Part shown: positions 35,675 to 44,250 of the stretch, in pieces | How the letters are laid out: every line of letters begins with the position of its first letter | Numbering within the stretch: the first letter of the stretch is position 1 | Source: Agathobaculum butyriciproducens | Lineage (GTDB): Bacteria > Bacillota > Clostridia > Oscillospirales > Butyricicoccaceae | Reading direction: 5' to 3' | NCBI GenBank assembly: GCA_003096535.1 | Contig: QEKJ01000006.1 | Coordinates: 62,001 to 126,000 of the forward strand | Length of the DNA stretch: 64,000 nt | Position numbers and translations under genes: made by a program | Notes under the pieces: generated by a model | The model's input: only the letters and a program-made list of their open reading frames with translations | Database searches by the model: none | Told to the model about the DNA's origin: nothing

Positions 35675-36949
35675 TTACATATTTGGTTTCGCCTTGCCGC
35701 ACTCCGAGCAAAACTTTCCCTGATTGACTGCGCCGCACGAGCACGTCCAGGTCGTATTCTCCGGTCGGGGCTTTCCGCACTCAGAGCAGAATTTTCCGGT
35801 ATTGACCGTACCGCAAACGCATTTCCAGCTGCTCTGCTCAGGTCTGGGCCTGCCGCAGCCCATGCAGAATTTGCCGGTGTTGCCGGTCTGTCCGCACGAG
35901 CACGTCCACTCACCTGCCGTCTGCGCCTGCCGGGCCTGCTGCTGACCCATTGCGTACAGATTCTGCACGCTGGCGCCGCCTGCCTGACCGGCCATATTCA
36001 TGCCCATGAACGCCATCGCCGGACCGGCGTTCGCATTCGCTGCCGCAGACTTCATCGCCTCGGCCTGCGCGTGCACGAGCGAGCCTGCCGCACGGGTCGG
36101 ATCGCGGTAGGCAGCCTCGCGCTGCATTTCCTTGATGGTCTTTTCGTCCTCCTCGTCTGCCTTGACCGAGTTGACGCCGAACGACACGATCTCGATGCCG
36201 CGCAGCTCACGCCACTTGGATGAAAGCTGTTCGTTGAGCGCGTCCGCAATTTCCATCGTATGCGCGGGCAGCGCCGAGTAGCGCACACCGTTTGCACCAA
36301 TGCGCGCAAAGGCGGGCTGCAGCGCGGTCAACAGCTCGCTTTTGAGCTGGCTGTCCAGATTTTCCCGCCGGTATTCCTCTGCCATGTTGCCGCACACGTT
36401 GGTATAGAACAGCATGGGATTGACAATCTTGTAGCTGTACTCGCCGAAGCACCGCAGGCCAATGTCCATGTCGATGCCCGCCCGCTCATCGAGCACGCGG
36501 AACGGCACCGGAGACGCGGTTCCGTACTTGTTGCCGGTCAGCTCCTTGGTGTTGAAATAGTAGACGCGCTGCGTGCGCGGCGCTTCTCCGCCGAACGTGA
36601 AGCGCTTGGCCATGTTGGCGAACATTTTGCACACGCTGTCACCGAACGAACCGGCGAAAATAGTCGGCTCGGCGGACGAATCGTAGACGAACTCGCCCGG
36701 CTCGAACGCGGCTTCCACGACCTTGCCCTGATCGACGATCATCATCGCCTGTCCGTCCGCCACCGCGATGACCGAGCCGCTCGTGATGATATCCTCGTCG
36801 CCCTTGGTGTTGCTCGACCGCTTGGTGACCTTTTTGCGGCCCTTGACCGCGAGCACATCCGCGTTTATCGCATCACAGTAAAAATATTCCTTCCACTGGT
36901 CAGCCAGCACACCGCCGCCCGCGCCTGCTGCTGCTTTGATAAGTCCCAT
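35675..36949 (-). CDS. SPFH-domain protein with zinc ribbons, YdjI-like
   Basis: 424 residues. Residues 20-300 form an SPFH/band-7 domain (EYFYCDAINADVLAVKGRKK start; ELRGIEIVSFGVNSVKAD). Residues 345-424 contain three zinc ribbons of the form CSCG...GKFCSECG. B. subtilis YdjI recruits the PspA homologue YdjF to the membrane; no pspA is visible here. It is the first gene of the three-gene minus-strand unit. SPFH proteins form oligomeric rings or cages on membranes. Start has AAGGAGAATG. Confidence 0.88.
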   Translation of the reverse strand: MGLIKAAAGAGGGVLADQWKEYFYCDAINADVLAVKGRKKVTKRSSNTKGDEDIITSGSVIAVADGQAMMIVDQGKVVEAAFEPGEFVYDSSAEPTIFAGSFGDSVCKMFANMAKRFTFGGEAPRTQRVYYFNTKELTGNKYGTASPVPFRVLDERAGIDMDIGLRCFGEYSYKIVNPMLFYTNVCGNMAEEYRRENLDSQLKSELLTALQPAFARIGANGVRYSALPAHTMEIADALNEQLSSKWRELRGIEIVSFGVNSVKADEEDEKTIKEMQREAAYRDPTRAAGSLVHAQAEAMKSAAANANAGPAMAFMGMNMAGQAGGASVQNLYAMGQQQARQAQTAGEWTCSCGQTGNTGKFCMGCGRPRPEQSSWKCVCGTVNTGKFCSECGKPRPENTTWTCSCGAVNQGKFCSECGKAKPNM

Positions 36950-37013
36950 TTGACATTCTCCTTTTATCTGATAGCGTGCCGTTGTTTTACAATCTATACC
37001 TTGGTGAATAATT

Positions 37014-37213
37014 CAGGCAGCACCGCACAATTAAAGCAGCGGCTTCTTGCGCAGGCTCCGGTCGCGCTGCCGCGGCGCTTTACGGAAATTTTGTGCTCTG
37101 ACTTCGTTGTGATTTCATGGTAATACATCAAGTATTACCGTGAAATCACGTCTTGTCAGTCCGCAAAATTTACTCGTAAATCGCTCTTGTTCAATTACGC
37201 GGTATTGCCTTAA
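37014..37213. repeat. M-type short inverted-repeat element, copy C, in the 36950-37408 gap
   Basis: Begins GGCAGCACCGCACAATTAAA, ends TTCAATTACGCGGTATTGCC, with the inner hairpin GGTAATAC/GTATTACC and GCAAAATTTACTCGTAAATC as in copies A and B. It lies between the YdjI-like and Sel1 genes. The remaining gap up to 37408 contains the Sel1 promoter. Confidence 0.8.
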
Positions 37214-37325
37214 GAAATCCTATTTCCAGTTTACGTTTTTTCAGCGCAAAGCGCAAGTCCATTCACACACATTTCACATTTTTGTCAAGATACGGTTGTG
37301 CCATGCTATTTCTTCCGCTTTTTCG

Positions 37326-37354
37326 TAGACTTTCGACGTGCGGTGTGATAGAAT
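37326..37354 (+). promoter_or_regulatory. Putative promoter of the Sel1 gene
   Basis: TAGACT (37326-37331) and TAGAAT (37349-37354) with 17-base spacing and a TG just before the -10 box. Confidence 0.55.
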
Positions 37355-37408
37355 AAGATATCTGCATACCGCATATTTCGAAGGCGGTACTGTCTGGAGG
37401 AGTAAACA

Positions 37409-38122
37409 ATGGAAGCGAACAAGGAAAATCAGCAGAGCATTGAACAGGCGTTCGAGCAGGCTCTGGACGCATATAAGGCAGGCAATTTTGCCGAAGCAGC
37501 CGGTCAGTGGCTGGCTCTCGCGGAGGACGGCTGTGCACCGGCGCAGCGTGCGCTCGGCTCGCTGTATGAGCGCGGACAGGGCGTGGAAAAGAATGCTGAA
37601 AATGCCTTTGAATGGACAAAAAAGGCGGCTGAGCAAAACGATCCGGTTGCTATGTTTAATCTGGCGTGCTACCATGACAAGGGCTTCGGCGTGAAAAAGA
37701 ATCAGCAGACCGCGCTCACCTGGTACCGCAAGGCCGCTGAATACGGTCATCCGGAGGCTGCGGCACTGATCGCCAGCCTGATCGAGACGGGCGACCGCGG
37801 CTTGGAGAAGGACATGGACGAGGCTGTCCGCTGGTACCAGATTGCCGCAAACCGCGGCAACGTACTGGCGATGGGCCGTCTGGCATGGCTGTACAGCACC
37901 GGTACCGGCGTTCCGCAGGATGCGGCCTTCGCCTTCCAGTATTTTCTCAAGGCCGCTCAGGGCGGCAACGCAGCGTGCATGATGAACACCGCCATCCTGT
38001 ACGCACGCGGCGAAGGCACGCCGCATAACGCGCACGAGGCGCTCTACTGGGCCGAGCAGGCCAAGAAGCACGGCGCTCCGCAGGCCGAGCAGCTCATCAA
38101 TGCCATCAAGAAGAACGGATAA
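37409..38122 (+). CDS. Sel1-repeat protein
   Basis: 237 residues made of about six Sel1/TPR-like repeats of 36 residues (A-x-G-x-LYxxGxGVxKNxxxAFxWxxKAAEQ). Examples start near residues 50, 86, 122, 160 and 196. No signal peptide, so it is cytoplasmic. Sel1 repeats form superhelical scaffolds for protein contacts; the partner is unknown. GGAGG is upstream of the ATG. It is followed by a strong terminator and appears monocistronic. Confidence 0.9.
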   Translation: MEANKENQQSIEQAFEQALDAYKAGNFAEAAGQWLALAEDGCAPAQRALGSLYERGQGVEKNAENAFEWTKKAAEQNDPVAMFNLACYHDKGFGVKKNQQTALTWYRKAAEYGHPEAAALIASLIETGDRGLEKDMDEAVRWYQIAANRGNVLAMGRLAWLYSTGTGVPQDAAFAFQYFLKAAQGGNAACMMNTAILYARGEGTPHNAHEALYWAEQAKKHGAPQAEQLINAIKKNG

Positions 38123-38126
38123 GATC

Positions 38127-38162
38127 GAAAACCGGCGTTTTTACGTCGGTTTTTCTTTTTTT
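38127..38162 (+). terminator. Terminator of the Sel1 gene
   Basis: AAAACCGGCG/CGTCGGTTTT-like hairpin followed by T-rich sequence (TCTTTTTTT). Confidence 0.85.
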
Positions 38163-38225
38163 GCAGGTCAGATCAAGCGGCACAGCTCATTTTCCTGTAT
38201 CATGCAGGGACAAGGAGGGATTTTC

Positions 38226-39149
38226 ATGCAAAACTGGCACGACAATGTTCTGCGGCTGATCGCTGAGATTGACCGCTGTATCCGTGCGCACGAGGGCGAA
38301 ACGCTGACACTCGCGCATTTAGCGAGGCTGCTTGACTGTTCGCAGTCGCAGGTTTCGCACCAATTCCACGCGCTGACGGGCACTTCCCTGCGGGATTTTG
38401 TGCAGGCACGCCGTCCGGCGCTCGCGCTGCCTGCGGTTCGGGACGGAGAACAGCGGCTGCTTGATATCGCGCTCGACTGCGGTTTTTCCTCGCAGGAGGC
38501 GTTCACGCGCGCGTTCCGTGCGGCTTACGGCATCACGCCCGGCGAATATCGGCGCTCTCCCCGCCCGCTGTCGCTGCGCACGGTGATTCGGCCGTTGGAC
38601 TGTTATCTCGCAGAGCAGGCTCCCGCAGGCACGGAAGGAGATGTGCAGACGTATTTTATCACGCTTCCGTCGCACCAATTTGCACACATTCGCAACTATG
38701 AGAGCATCGGCTACTGGGATTTTATGCAAAAGCAGTCCCGCATTCCCGGAGCGGATTTGGAGACGGTCAGCGCACTTCTGCGGCAGCTTGCCCCCGAAGC
38801 CGAGCAGCGGATGGCGTTCGTGAATGAGCCGAGCGGCCGTATCTGCAGCTGGGGCATTCCTCTGGCGGAATGCTGGGGTGTGCGTCTGCCGCGCGATTGC
38901 ACAGATGCGGTGCCCGCTCCGCTGCAGCTGATGGAGGTCCCCGAAGGGGATTATCTGGTTTTCGAGCACGGTCCGTTTGATCTGCAGACGGAAAACGGTC
39001 TTGTTGAGGCAAAAATCGAGCGTGCGATGCGTGATTTCGATTACGAGGCCGCCGGCTGCTGTCTGGATACCGCACCCGGTCGTGTGTTCTATTTTGTGCA
39101 CGATTGTGTGCGTTTCTGGAAATATATCCGGCCTGTTGTTCGATTTTAG
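38226..39149 (+). CDS. AraC-type regulator with GyrI-like effector domain
   Basis: A start at 38226 with AAGGAGGG upstream gives 307 residues. Two HTH motifs lie in residues 5-105 (LTLAHLARLLDCSQSQVSHQF; LDIALDCGFSSQEAFTRAFRAAYG), followed by GyrI-like/integron-type ligand-binding domain (residues 125-300). This pairing (as in Rob-type or SbmC-like proteins) responds to drugs or metabolites. It precedes an FUSC-family membrane protein by 77 bases and may control it. Confidence 0.88.
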   Translation: MQNWHDNVLRLIAEIDRCIRAHEGETLTLAHLARLLDCSQSQVSHQFHALTGTSLRDFVQARRPALALPAVRDGEQRLLDIALDCGFSSQEAFTRAFRAAYGITPGEYRRSPRPLSLRTVIRPLDCYLAEQAPAGTEGDVQTYFITLPSHQFAHIRNYESIGYWDFMQKQSRIPGADLETVSALLRQLAPEAEQRMAFVNEPSGRICSWGIPLAECWGVRLPRDCTDAVPAPLQLMEVPEGDYLVFEHGPFDLQTENGLVEAKIERAMRDFDYEAAGCCLDTAPGRVFYFVHDCVRFWKYIRPVVRF

Positions 39150-39226
39150 AAAAAACAGTTGAAATTCTTTCTCGATGGTGATACAGTTATATAGTTACTC
39201 ATTTTCACCGATTGGAAAGGAATTTC

Positions 39227-40276
39227 ATGACATTTTATCAGGAATTACAGGTCAATCAGGCAGGCTCAAAGAAAATCATCCGCGAGAGTGCGTCACAGCG
39301 TGAAAAACTGTACCATATTGCCGTATATTTGACCAAAATTGCGATAACCGTCGCATTCTGCTTCATTTTTGTTTCACTTTACAGTCTGGGCTTCGGCGCG
39401 GACAACAGCATTGTCGGCGTAGTCGTGCTGCTGTATCTGCTCGTATTTCGCAGCGCACATCTGTGCATTCGCACAGGGCAGTCCACGCTGCTGCTCGCCG
39501 GATTTTTCGGCATTATGGCCGTCGGACCGCATGCGGCTAATCTGGCCGGCCCGGTCGGCGGATTGTTCATCAATGCTGCTGCGATTGCACTGCTCATTCT
39601 GTTCGGCTGCCACGAGCCGAGAATGTTTAATCAGTCCACACTCGTGCTCGGCTATCTGCTGCTGTATGGTTACGATGTGAGCGGGCACGCCTATCAAATG
39701 CGCCTGTTTGGACTTGCTGTCGGTGCGCTTCTGGTCTGCGCGGTATTCTACGGCAACCATCGCGGCAATGCCTATGAGCTCTGTGCAGGAGACATCCTTC
39801 CTGCTTTCGATCTGCGCCATCCGCGCTCCAAATGGCAGCTTTGCCAGATCATCTGCGTTCCGCTCGTGCTTTTCCTTGCAGAGCTGAGCGGCATGCCGCG
39901 TGCGATGTGGGCGGGCATTGCCGCCATGAGCGCAATCCTTCCCGCGATGGACGATATGCGCTACCGCGTTCGCTGGCGTATCATCGGAAATATCGCAGGT
40001 GTTTGCTGCTTTTTAGCGCTGTATTTCCTGCTTCCGTCCTCGATTTACGCCTATATCGGCGTGATTGGCGGCATCGGTGTCGGTTTCTCTGCGAAATACG
40101 GCTGGCAGGCTGTGTTCAACACGTTCGGTGCGCTCGCTATTGCAACCAGCGCATACGGACTCAAAAGCGCGGTCGGTCTGCGTGTCGCGCAAAATGTGTT
40201 CGGCGTGGTCTTTGCGCTGCTGTTCTGCCTGATTCTCCACCGCATTTTGGCCCGCTGGGAGCGCTCTGCAAACTGA
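39227..40276 (+). CDS. FUSC-family (aromatic acid exporter-like) membrane protein
   Basis: A start at 39227 with GGAAAGGAATTTC upstream gives 349 residues with about ten predicted membrane helices in two groups (residues 30-165 and 205-345), the second reminiscent of the FUSC/YccS domain. Such proteins export aromatic or phenolic acids. The cytoplasmic loop at 170-200 is short. The AraC/GyrI-like gene upstream suggests regulation by an effluxed compound. Family placement is by helix pattern and motif, so moderate. Confidence 0.7.
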   Translation: MTFYQELQVNQAGSKKIIRESASQREKLYHIAVYLTKIAITVAFCFIFVSLYSLGFGADNSIVGVVVLLYLLVFRSAHLCIRTGQSTLLLAGFFGIMAVGPHAANLAGPVGGLFINAAAIALLILFGCHEPRMFNQSTLVLGYLLLYGYDVSGHAYQMRLFGLAVGALLVCAVFYGNHRGNAYELCAGDILPAFDLRHPRSKWQLCQIICVPLVLFLAELSGMPRAMWAGIAAMSAILPAMDDMRYRVRWRIIGNIAGVCCFLALYFLLPSSIYAYIGVIGGIGVGFSAKYGWQAVFNTFGALAIATSAYGLKSAVGLRVAQNVFGVVFALLFCLILHRILARWERSAN

Positions 40277-40280
40277 GCCA

Positions 40281-40324
40281 GCAGCTGTTCTGTGCAAATG
40301 CACGGAACAGCTGTTTCTTTTTTG
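40281..40324 (+). terminator. Terminator of the FUSC gene
   Basis: CAGCTGTTC pairs with GAACAGCTG (with inner GTGCA/TGCAC), followed by T-rich tail. Confidence 0.85.
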
Positions 40325-40355
40325 CACATACCGTAAACCATTTTTATAAAATCAG

Positions 40356-40384
40356 TTGACATTGCAGTAAATCTGTGGTTTAAT
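40356..40384 (+). promoter_or_regulatory. Promoter of bioY
   Basis: TTGACA (40356-40361), 17 bases, TTTAAT (40379-40384). I see no BirA operator palindrome. Confidence 0.7.
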
Positions 40385-40416
40385 GCAATAAGCAAAACAA
40401 CGAGGAGGAACTCCCA

Positions 40417-40986
40417 ATGAGTGACATTTCCAGCAAAACTGCGCCGCGCAGCCGTTTTTCCGTGCGCGAGATCTGCTATTCCGGCCTGTTCGCAGCGGTC
40501 ATCGCGATCATGGCGCAGATTTCCATTCCGATGCCCGGCGGCGTACCCATGACCATGCAGACGTTCGCAATCACACTGGCGGCTGTCGTACTCGGCGCCA
40601 AGCTGAGCACGGTTTCAAGCGTAATTTATCTGCTGCTCGGTGCCGTCGGCGTACCGGTGCTTGCGAACTTTTCCGGCGGTTTTGACAAGTTTATCGGTCC
40701 TACCGGCGGTTTTCTGATCTCCTTCCCGCTGATGGCGTTTATCATCGGCTGGGGCGCCGACCACCGTCATGCATTCCGCGGCGCGTATGTACTCGCACTG
40801 ATCGTCGGCACGATTGCCAACTATGTTGTCGGCACGGCGATGTTCTGCGTACTCATGAACAGCTCGATCGCCGCAGGCGTGACCGCATGCGTGCTGCCGT
40901 TCATCCCGACCGCTATCATCAAGGCTGTTCTTGCAACCGTGATCGGCTTTCTCGTTCGCAAGCGCATCCCGGGGCTCAAGGCATGA
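40417..40986 (+). CDS. bioY: Biotin transporter substrate-binding component BioY
   Basis: 189 residues, six membrane helices. The S-component signature MPGGVPMTMQTFAITLAAVVLGAKLS is at residues 39-64 and GPTGGFLISF at about 96. BioY captures biotin and works with the shared ECF module (not in the window). No biotin biosynthesis genes are nearby, which hints at uptake dependence. The stop overlaps the start of the DUF1284 gene (ATGA), so they are coupled. GAGGAGGAA precedes the ATG. Confidence 0.95.
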   Translation: MSDISSKTAPRSRFSVREICYSGLFAAVIAIMAQISIPMPGGVPMTMQTFAITLAAVVLGAKLSTVSSVIYLLLGAVGVPVLANFSGGFDKFIGPTGGFLISFPLMAFIIGWGADHRHAFRGAYVLALIVGTIANYVVGTAMFCVLMNSSIAAGVTACVLPFIPTAIIKAVLATVIGFLVRKRIPGLKA

Positions 40987-41372
40987 TCCGGCTGCGCCCG
41001 CATCATCTGCTTTGCACACAAGGCTACTCCGGCAAGGGCTATAGCACAGAATTTGTGCAAAATATGAGTGCAATTGTGCATTCTCTACGAAATGTACCGG
41101 GAACCCGAATCCGGCTTGTCTTTGGTTCGGATTCTCTGTGCGCGCACTGCCCGCACCACACCGCTGACGACCTGTGCGAATCACAGGAAAAGGTCTCTCG
41201 TTTTGACCGAAAGACGGTCGAATACTTTGATTTGCACGAGGGCGAGTACGTTTATCAGGACCTGATCCGTGCTATCGACACACAAATGACTCCGGCCATG
41301 CTGGAGGATATTTGTCGCGGATGTGCATGGTACCCCGTCAGCGCCTGCAAAAAGAATATCTGCGGAAAATGA
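40983..41372 (+). CDS. DUF1284 cysteine-rich protein
   Basis: A start at 40983 overlapping the bioY stop gives 129 residues. The N-terminal IRLRPHHLLCTQGYSGKGYS motif (residues 2-21) and eight cysteines, including CAHCPHH and CRGCAWYPVSACKKNIC, match DUF1284. The spacing suggests an iron-sulfur or zinc site. The family function is unknown; coupling to bioY suggests a biotin- or cofactor-related role (inference). Its stop is followed four bases later by the E1 hairpin. Confidence 0.82.
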   Translation: MIRLRPHHLLCTQGYSGKGYSTEFVQNMSAIVHSLRNVPGTRIRLVFGSDSLCAHCPHHTADDLCESQEKVSRFDRKTVEYFDLHEGEYVYQDLIRAIDTQMTPAMLEDICRGCAWYPVSACKKNICGK

Positions 41373-41375
41373 AAT

Positions 41376-41693
41376 GAGGCACACCGAAAGGTGTGCCTCT
41401 GAGGCTGTCGAAAAACTTCGTTTTCCGAACAGCCTCTCGCTCGAAACCACGCTTTCGAGCGAATCTCGAAGAAAAAACGCGTCCTGCGGACACATTTTTT
41501 CTTCCCTTGTATAAATTCCGAGATACACAAGGTGAATTGCCGCATAGCGGCAAGAGAGGGTGGCCTGGGCCATGCTCCCGGAATTTATGAATTTGCAAAG
41601 CAAATTCGATTGAATGCGTGCTGCCGCACGAAGCATAAAAATCGAATATTGCTTTTTCGACAAGCTGTGAGGCACACCGAAAGGTGTGCCTCT
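41376..41693. repeat. E-type element copy 1 with flanking hairpin duplication
   Basis: A 268-bp element (41401-41668) is bracketed by two identical copies of a 25-bp hairpin, arms GAGGCACACC and GGTGTGCCTC, at 41376-41400 and 41669-41693. The element starts GAGGCTGTCGAAAAAC and ends TTTTTCGACAAGCTGT, giving partial terminal inverted repeats. No gene. About 75% identical to E2 in opposite orientation. The 41373-41858 gap otherwise holds the BlaI-type promoter. Confidence 0.8.
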
Positions 41694-41778
41694 CTCCCTG
41701 TCGTCAGAAAATATGTTGTCACTTCTCACAATTTATCATGTCCCGTTTTAGATATTCCTACAAATTTCCATCAAGATA

Positions 41779-41834
41779 TTGACAACCACCTTAAAGGTGG
41801 TTATTCTTATCTTATAATAAACACCTTACAGGTG
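41779..41834 (+). promoter_or_regulatory. Promoter and twin operators of the BlaI/M56 operon
   Basis: TTGACA (41779-41784), 17-base spacer, TATTCT (41802-41807). The spacer (41785-41801) is a perfect palindrome ACCACCTT-A-AAGGTGGT. A second palindrome CACCTTACAGGTG lies at 41822-41834. Operators of this kind bind dimers of BlaI/CopY-type repressors; here one would block polymerase directly. Confidence 0.85.
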
Positions 41835-41858
41835 ATTATCAAAACAGAGGTGAGGTCA

Positions 41859-42281
41859 ATGAAGCGCTTCAAGCTGTCCAACTCCGAGGAAATTCTGATG
41901 GACACCTTATGGCGGGAAGACCGTCCGCTCACAACGCTGCAGCTTGCCGAAAAAGTTACGGAAGCCCGCTGGAACACCAATTATATCGACAAACTGCTCG
42001 GTCAGCTTGTCAAAAAAGGCATGGTGCAGGTCAGCGGTCTGCTGCAGAACGGACGCTATCAGTCGCGGCAGTTCGTCCCCTGCTACACCAAGGACGAATT
42101 TCTGGCGAATATGCTCGAGGAGCAAGGCGTGAACCAGGCACTGTTTGCTCGAATCGCCGTGGCGCTGTTCAAAAAACCTGCCAAATCAAACGAATCCGAG
42201 CAGGAAGAAAAGCTGATTGCCGAGCTGGAAAAAATGGTCGATCAGTACGAAGCTGCGCTACAGAACAAAGAAGAGAAATAA
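41859..42281 (+). CDS. BlaI/MecI/CopY-family repressor
   Basis: A start at 41859 with GAGGTG upstream gives 140 residues. The winged helix (residues 5-75: LSNSEEILMDTLWREDRPLTTLQLAEKV, WNTNYIDKLLGQLVKKG) and a helical dimerisation tail match BlaI. It represses until a membrane protease, the next gene product, cleaves it. Two palindromes sit at its own promoter. The target beyond this operon is unseen; no beta-lactamase gene is in the window. Confidence 0.92.
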   Translation: MKRFKLSNSEEILMDTLWREDRPLTTLQLAEKVTEARWNTNYIDKLLGQLVKKGMVQVSGLLQNGRYQSRQFVPCYTKDEFLANMLEEQGVNQALFARIAVALFKKPAKSNESEQEEKLIAELEKMVDQYEAALQNKEEK

Positions 42282-42282
42282 T

Positions 42283-43431
42283 ATGCAAATAACCCTGTTT
42301 TCCTTTATATCTGCACTTTTGTGGAGCAGTTTGTTGATTATTGTAATCTATCTTGTGCGGCGCACACGCTTCCGGCCGCATTTCGGCGTGCTGACCATGG
42401 TGCTGCTGTACCTGTTCTGCGCCGCGCGCCTGCTGCTGCCGCTCGAGTTTCCGTACACAGTGATTGTGAGCGACAGCGTCGTGTATCCGCGCATCTACAG
42501 CTTTCTGGCGCGCAAGCCCGATTCGGTCACGCACCTGCCGGTCGGACTGCTTTTGTGTGCAATCTGGCTGTTCGGCACAGTTTTTCTGCTGATTCGTTAC
42601 GCGCTGCAGTATCGCAAAGCCATCCGCGCTGCGCGGCAAGCCAGGCCATGGGACAGCCGCACGGCTTCCCTGCTGAGCGAGATCCGGCGGCAGACCGGCC
42701 GCACCATCAAAGTTCGCGGACGTACAGCCGCGAATATCGAATCCGCCTTTGGCGTAGGTGTGCTGCACCGGTACATCATTCTGCCGGACAAGACGTACAC
42801 AGATGCCGAGCTGCACTACATTCTGCTGCATGAGTACACGCATTTTCTCAACCATGATACGGCTGTCAAGCTGCTCGTAACGCTGTACTGCATCATTTTC
42901 TGGTGGAATCCGGTCGTATACCTGCTGCAGAAGGATTTGGAACAGACGCTCGAGCTTAAGTGTGACCGTGCGATTGCACAGACGCTGAATGCGCAGGAAC
43001 GCACAGCCTATCTGCGCGCCATCCTCGCCGCAATGAAGCAAGGCTGCACGCAGCAGCCGGTGCCGCAGCCGTCCACGGCCCTGTTTCGCGCCGAGGCGAA
43101 CAAGGCCATGCGGGAGCGGTTCACCGCCGTGCTCGCCTGCGCGGAGCAGCCGAACGACCGAACCGCAAGTGCCGTACTCATCGGCAGCTTTGCTGTCCTG
43201 CTGGCACTGTCGTATGCGGTGCTGCCGCAGCCAGCATTCGAGCCGCCGGCCGAGCCCGACAGCAGCTCGACCGTCTATTTTGACGACGAGAATGCCTATC
43301 TCAAGCAAAGTGCAGACGGACGATACTGGCTGTGCATTGACGGCCACAAGCCGTATGAGCTGACAGAGGGTGACGTGCAATTTTATCTGGAGCACTCGGT
43401 TTTCAAATATATCCGCGAGACCGAGCAATAA
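42283..43431 (+). CDS. M56-family membrane metallopeptidase (BlaR1-like, truncated sensor)
   Basis: A start at 42283, two bases after the repressor stop, gives 382 residues. Four membrane helices surround the peptidase domain: HEYTH at residues 183-187 and ELKCD near 222 are the zinc-binding and catalytic motifs. One helix (about 313-332) leads to a short C-terminal domain of about 50 residues (NAYLKQSADGRYWLCIDGHKP), far shorter than the penicillin-binding sensor of BlaR1. What it senses is unknown. Confidence 0.88.
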   Translation: MQITLFSFISALLWSSLLIIVIYLVRRTRFRPHFGVLTMVLLYLFCAARLLLPLEFPYTVIVSDSVVYPRIYSFLARKPDSVTHLPVGLLLCAIWLFGTVFLLIRYALQYRKAIRAARQARPWDSRTASLLSEIRRQTGRTIKVRGRTAANIESAFGVGVLHRYIILPDKTYTDAELHYILLHEYTHFLNHDTAVKLLVTLYCIIFWWNPVVYLLQKDLEQTLELKCDRAIAQTLNAQERTAYLRAILAAMKQGCTQQPVPQPSTALFRAEANKAMRERFTAVLACAEQPNDRTASAVLIGSFAVLLALSYAVLPQPAFEPPAEPDSSSTVYFDDENAYLKQSADGRYWLCIDGHKPYELTEGDVQFYLEHSVFKYIRETEQ

Positions 43432-43495
43432 AAGGCAGCTGCCGAAGGATAGCGGCAGCACAGAGAGTAAAAGCAAAATGTGGGACGAAAATAGA

Positions 43496-43528
43496 AGCAG
43501 CTGAGATGTGGGGTCTCAGCTGCTTTTG
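43496..43528 (+). terminator. Terminator of the BlaI/M56 operon
   Basis: AGCAGCTGAGA pairs with TCTCAGCTGCT, followed by TTTGTG. Confidence 0.85.
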
Positions 43529-43540
43529 TGCAGACAAAAG

Positions 43541-43566
43541 AAAAAGCCACTCAAAATGAGTGGCTT
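43541..43566 (-). terminator. Terminator of the tRNA-Val gene
   Basis: On the minus strand AAGCCACTC pairs with GAGTGGCTT, then TTTTC. Confidence 0.8.
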
Positions 43567-43568
43567 GG

Positions 43569-43644
43569 TGGTGGACATTAACGGGTTCGAACCGCTGACC
43601 TTCCGCACGTCAAGCGGATGCTCTTCCAGCTGAGCTAAATGTCC
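43569..43644 (-). tRNA. tRNA-Val (anticodon GAC)
   Basis: The 76-nt gene folds into a cloverleaf: acceptor GGACATT/AATGTCC, D arm GCTC/GAGC with AGCTGGAA, anticodon stem TCCGC/GCGGA with loop TTGACGT giving anticodon GAC, variable AGGTC and T arm AGCGG/CCGTT with TTCGAAC. The discriminator A and CCA are encoded. It is read with efp upstream on the same strand. Confidence 0.93.
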
Positions 43645-43686
43645 AAATCAGGGATGGCGGCTGCCATCCCTGTTGGCTGCAAATTT

Positions 43687-44250
43687 TTACTTGGTCTTGC
43701 TGCGGCCCAGATACTCACCGGTACGGGTGTCGATCTGGATGCGCTCGCCCTGCTCGATAAAGATCGGAACCTTAACAACAGCACCGGTCTCAACGGTAGC
43801 GGGCTTGAGTACGTTAGTAGCAGTGTTGCCCTTAACGCCCGGCTCGGTCTCAGTGATCTCGAGCTCAACGAACAGCGGCGGCTCAACTGCGAAAACGCTG
43901 CCCTTGTAGGAAAGAACCTTAACGTTCTCGTTCTCCTTCACGAAGCGGAAATCGTCGCCCAGAGTATCCTTGCTGATCGGAATCTGCTCATAGGTCTCGT
44001 TGTCCATGAAGTAGTACAGGTCACCTTCATTGTACAGATACTGCATCTCGCGGCGCTCTACGAAAGCCTCCTCGAACTTAGCAGTCGGGTTGAAGGAGGT
44101 CTCAGTAACCGCACCGGTTACGACGTTCTTCATCTTGACACGAACAAAAGCAGCGCCCTTGCCCGGCTTTACATGCTGGAACTCAATAACCTGCTGTACC
44201 TGACCGTCCATTTCAAAAGTTACGCCGTTACGAAATTCACCTGCGGTCAT
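43687..44250 (-). CDS. efp: Elongation factor P
   Basis: 187 residues, standard EF-P length, with three beta-barrel domains. The modifiable tip loop is KPGKGAA (residues 28-34), and the C-terminal signature [11 protein letters not shown] rescues ribosomes stalled at polyproline. The start has TTTGGAGG upstream. It is preceded on the opposite side by a promoter region in the 44251-44598 gap and followed by the tRNA gene. Confidence 0.95.
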   Translation of the reverse strand: MTAGEFRNGVTFEMDGQVQQVIEFQHVKPGKGAAFVRVKMKNVVTGAVTETSFNPTAKFEEAFVERREMQYLYNEGDLYYFMDNETYEQIPISKDTLGDDFRFVKENENVKVLSYKGSVFAVEPPLFVELEITETEPGVKGNTATNVLKPATVETGAVVKVPIFIEQGERIQIDTRTGEYLGRSKTK

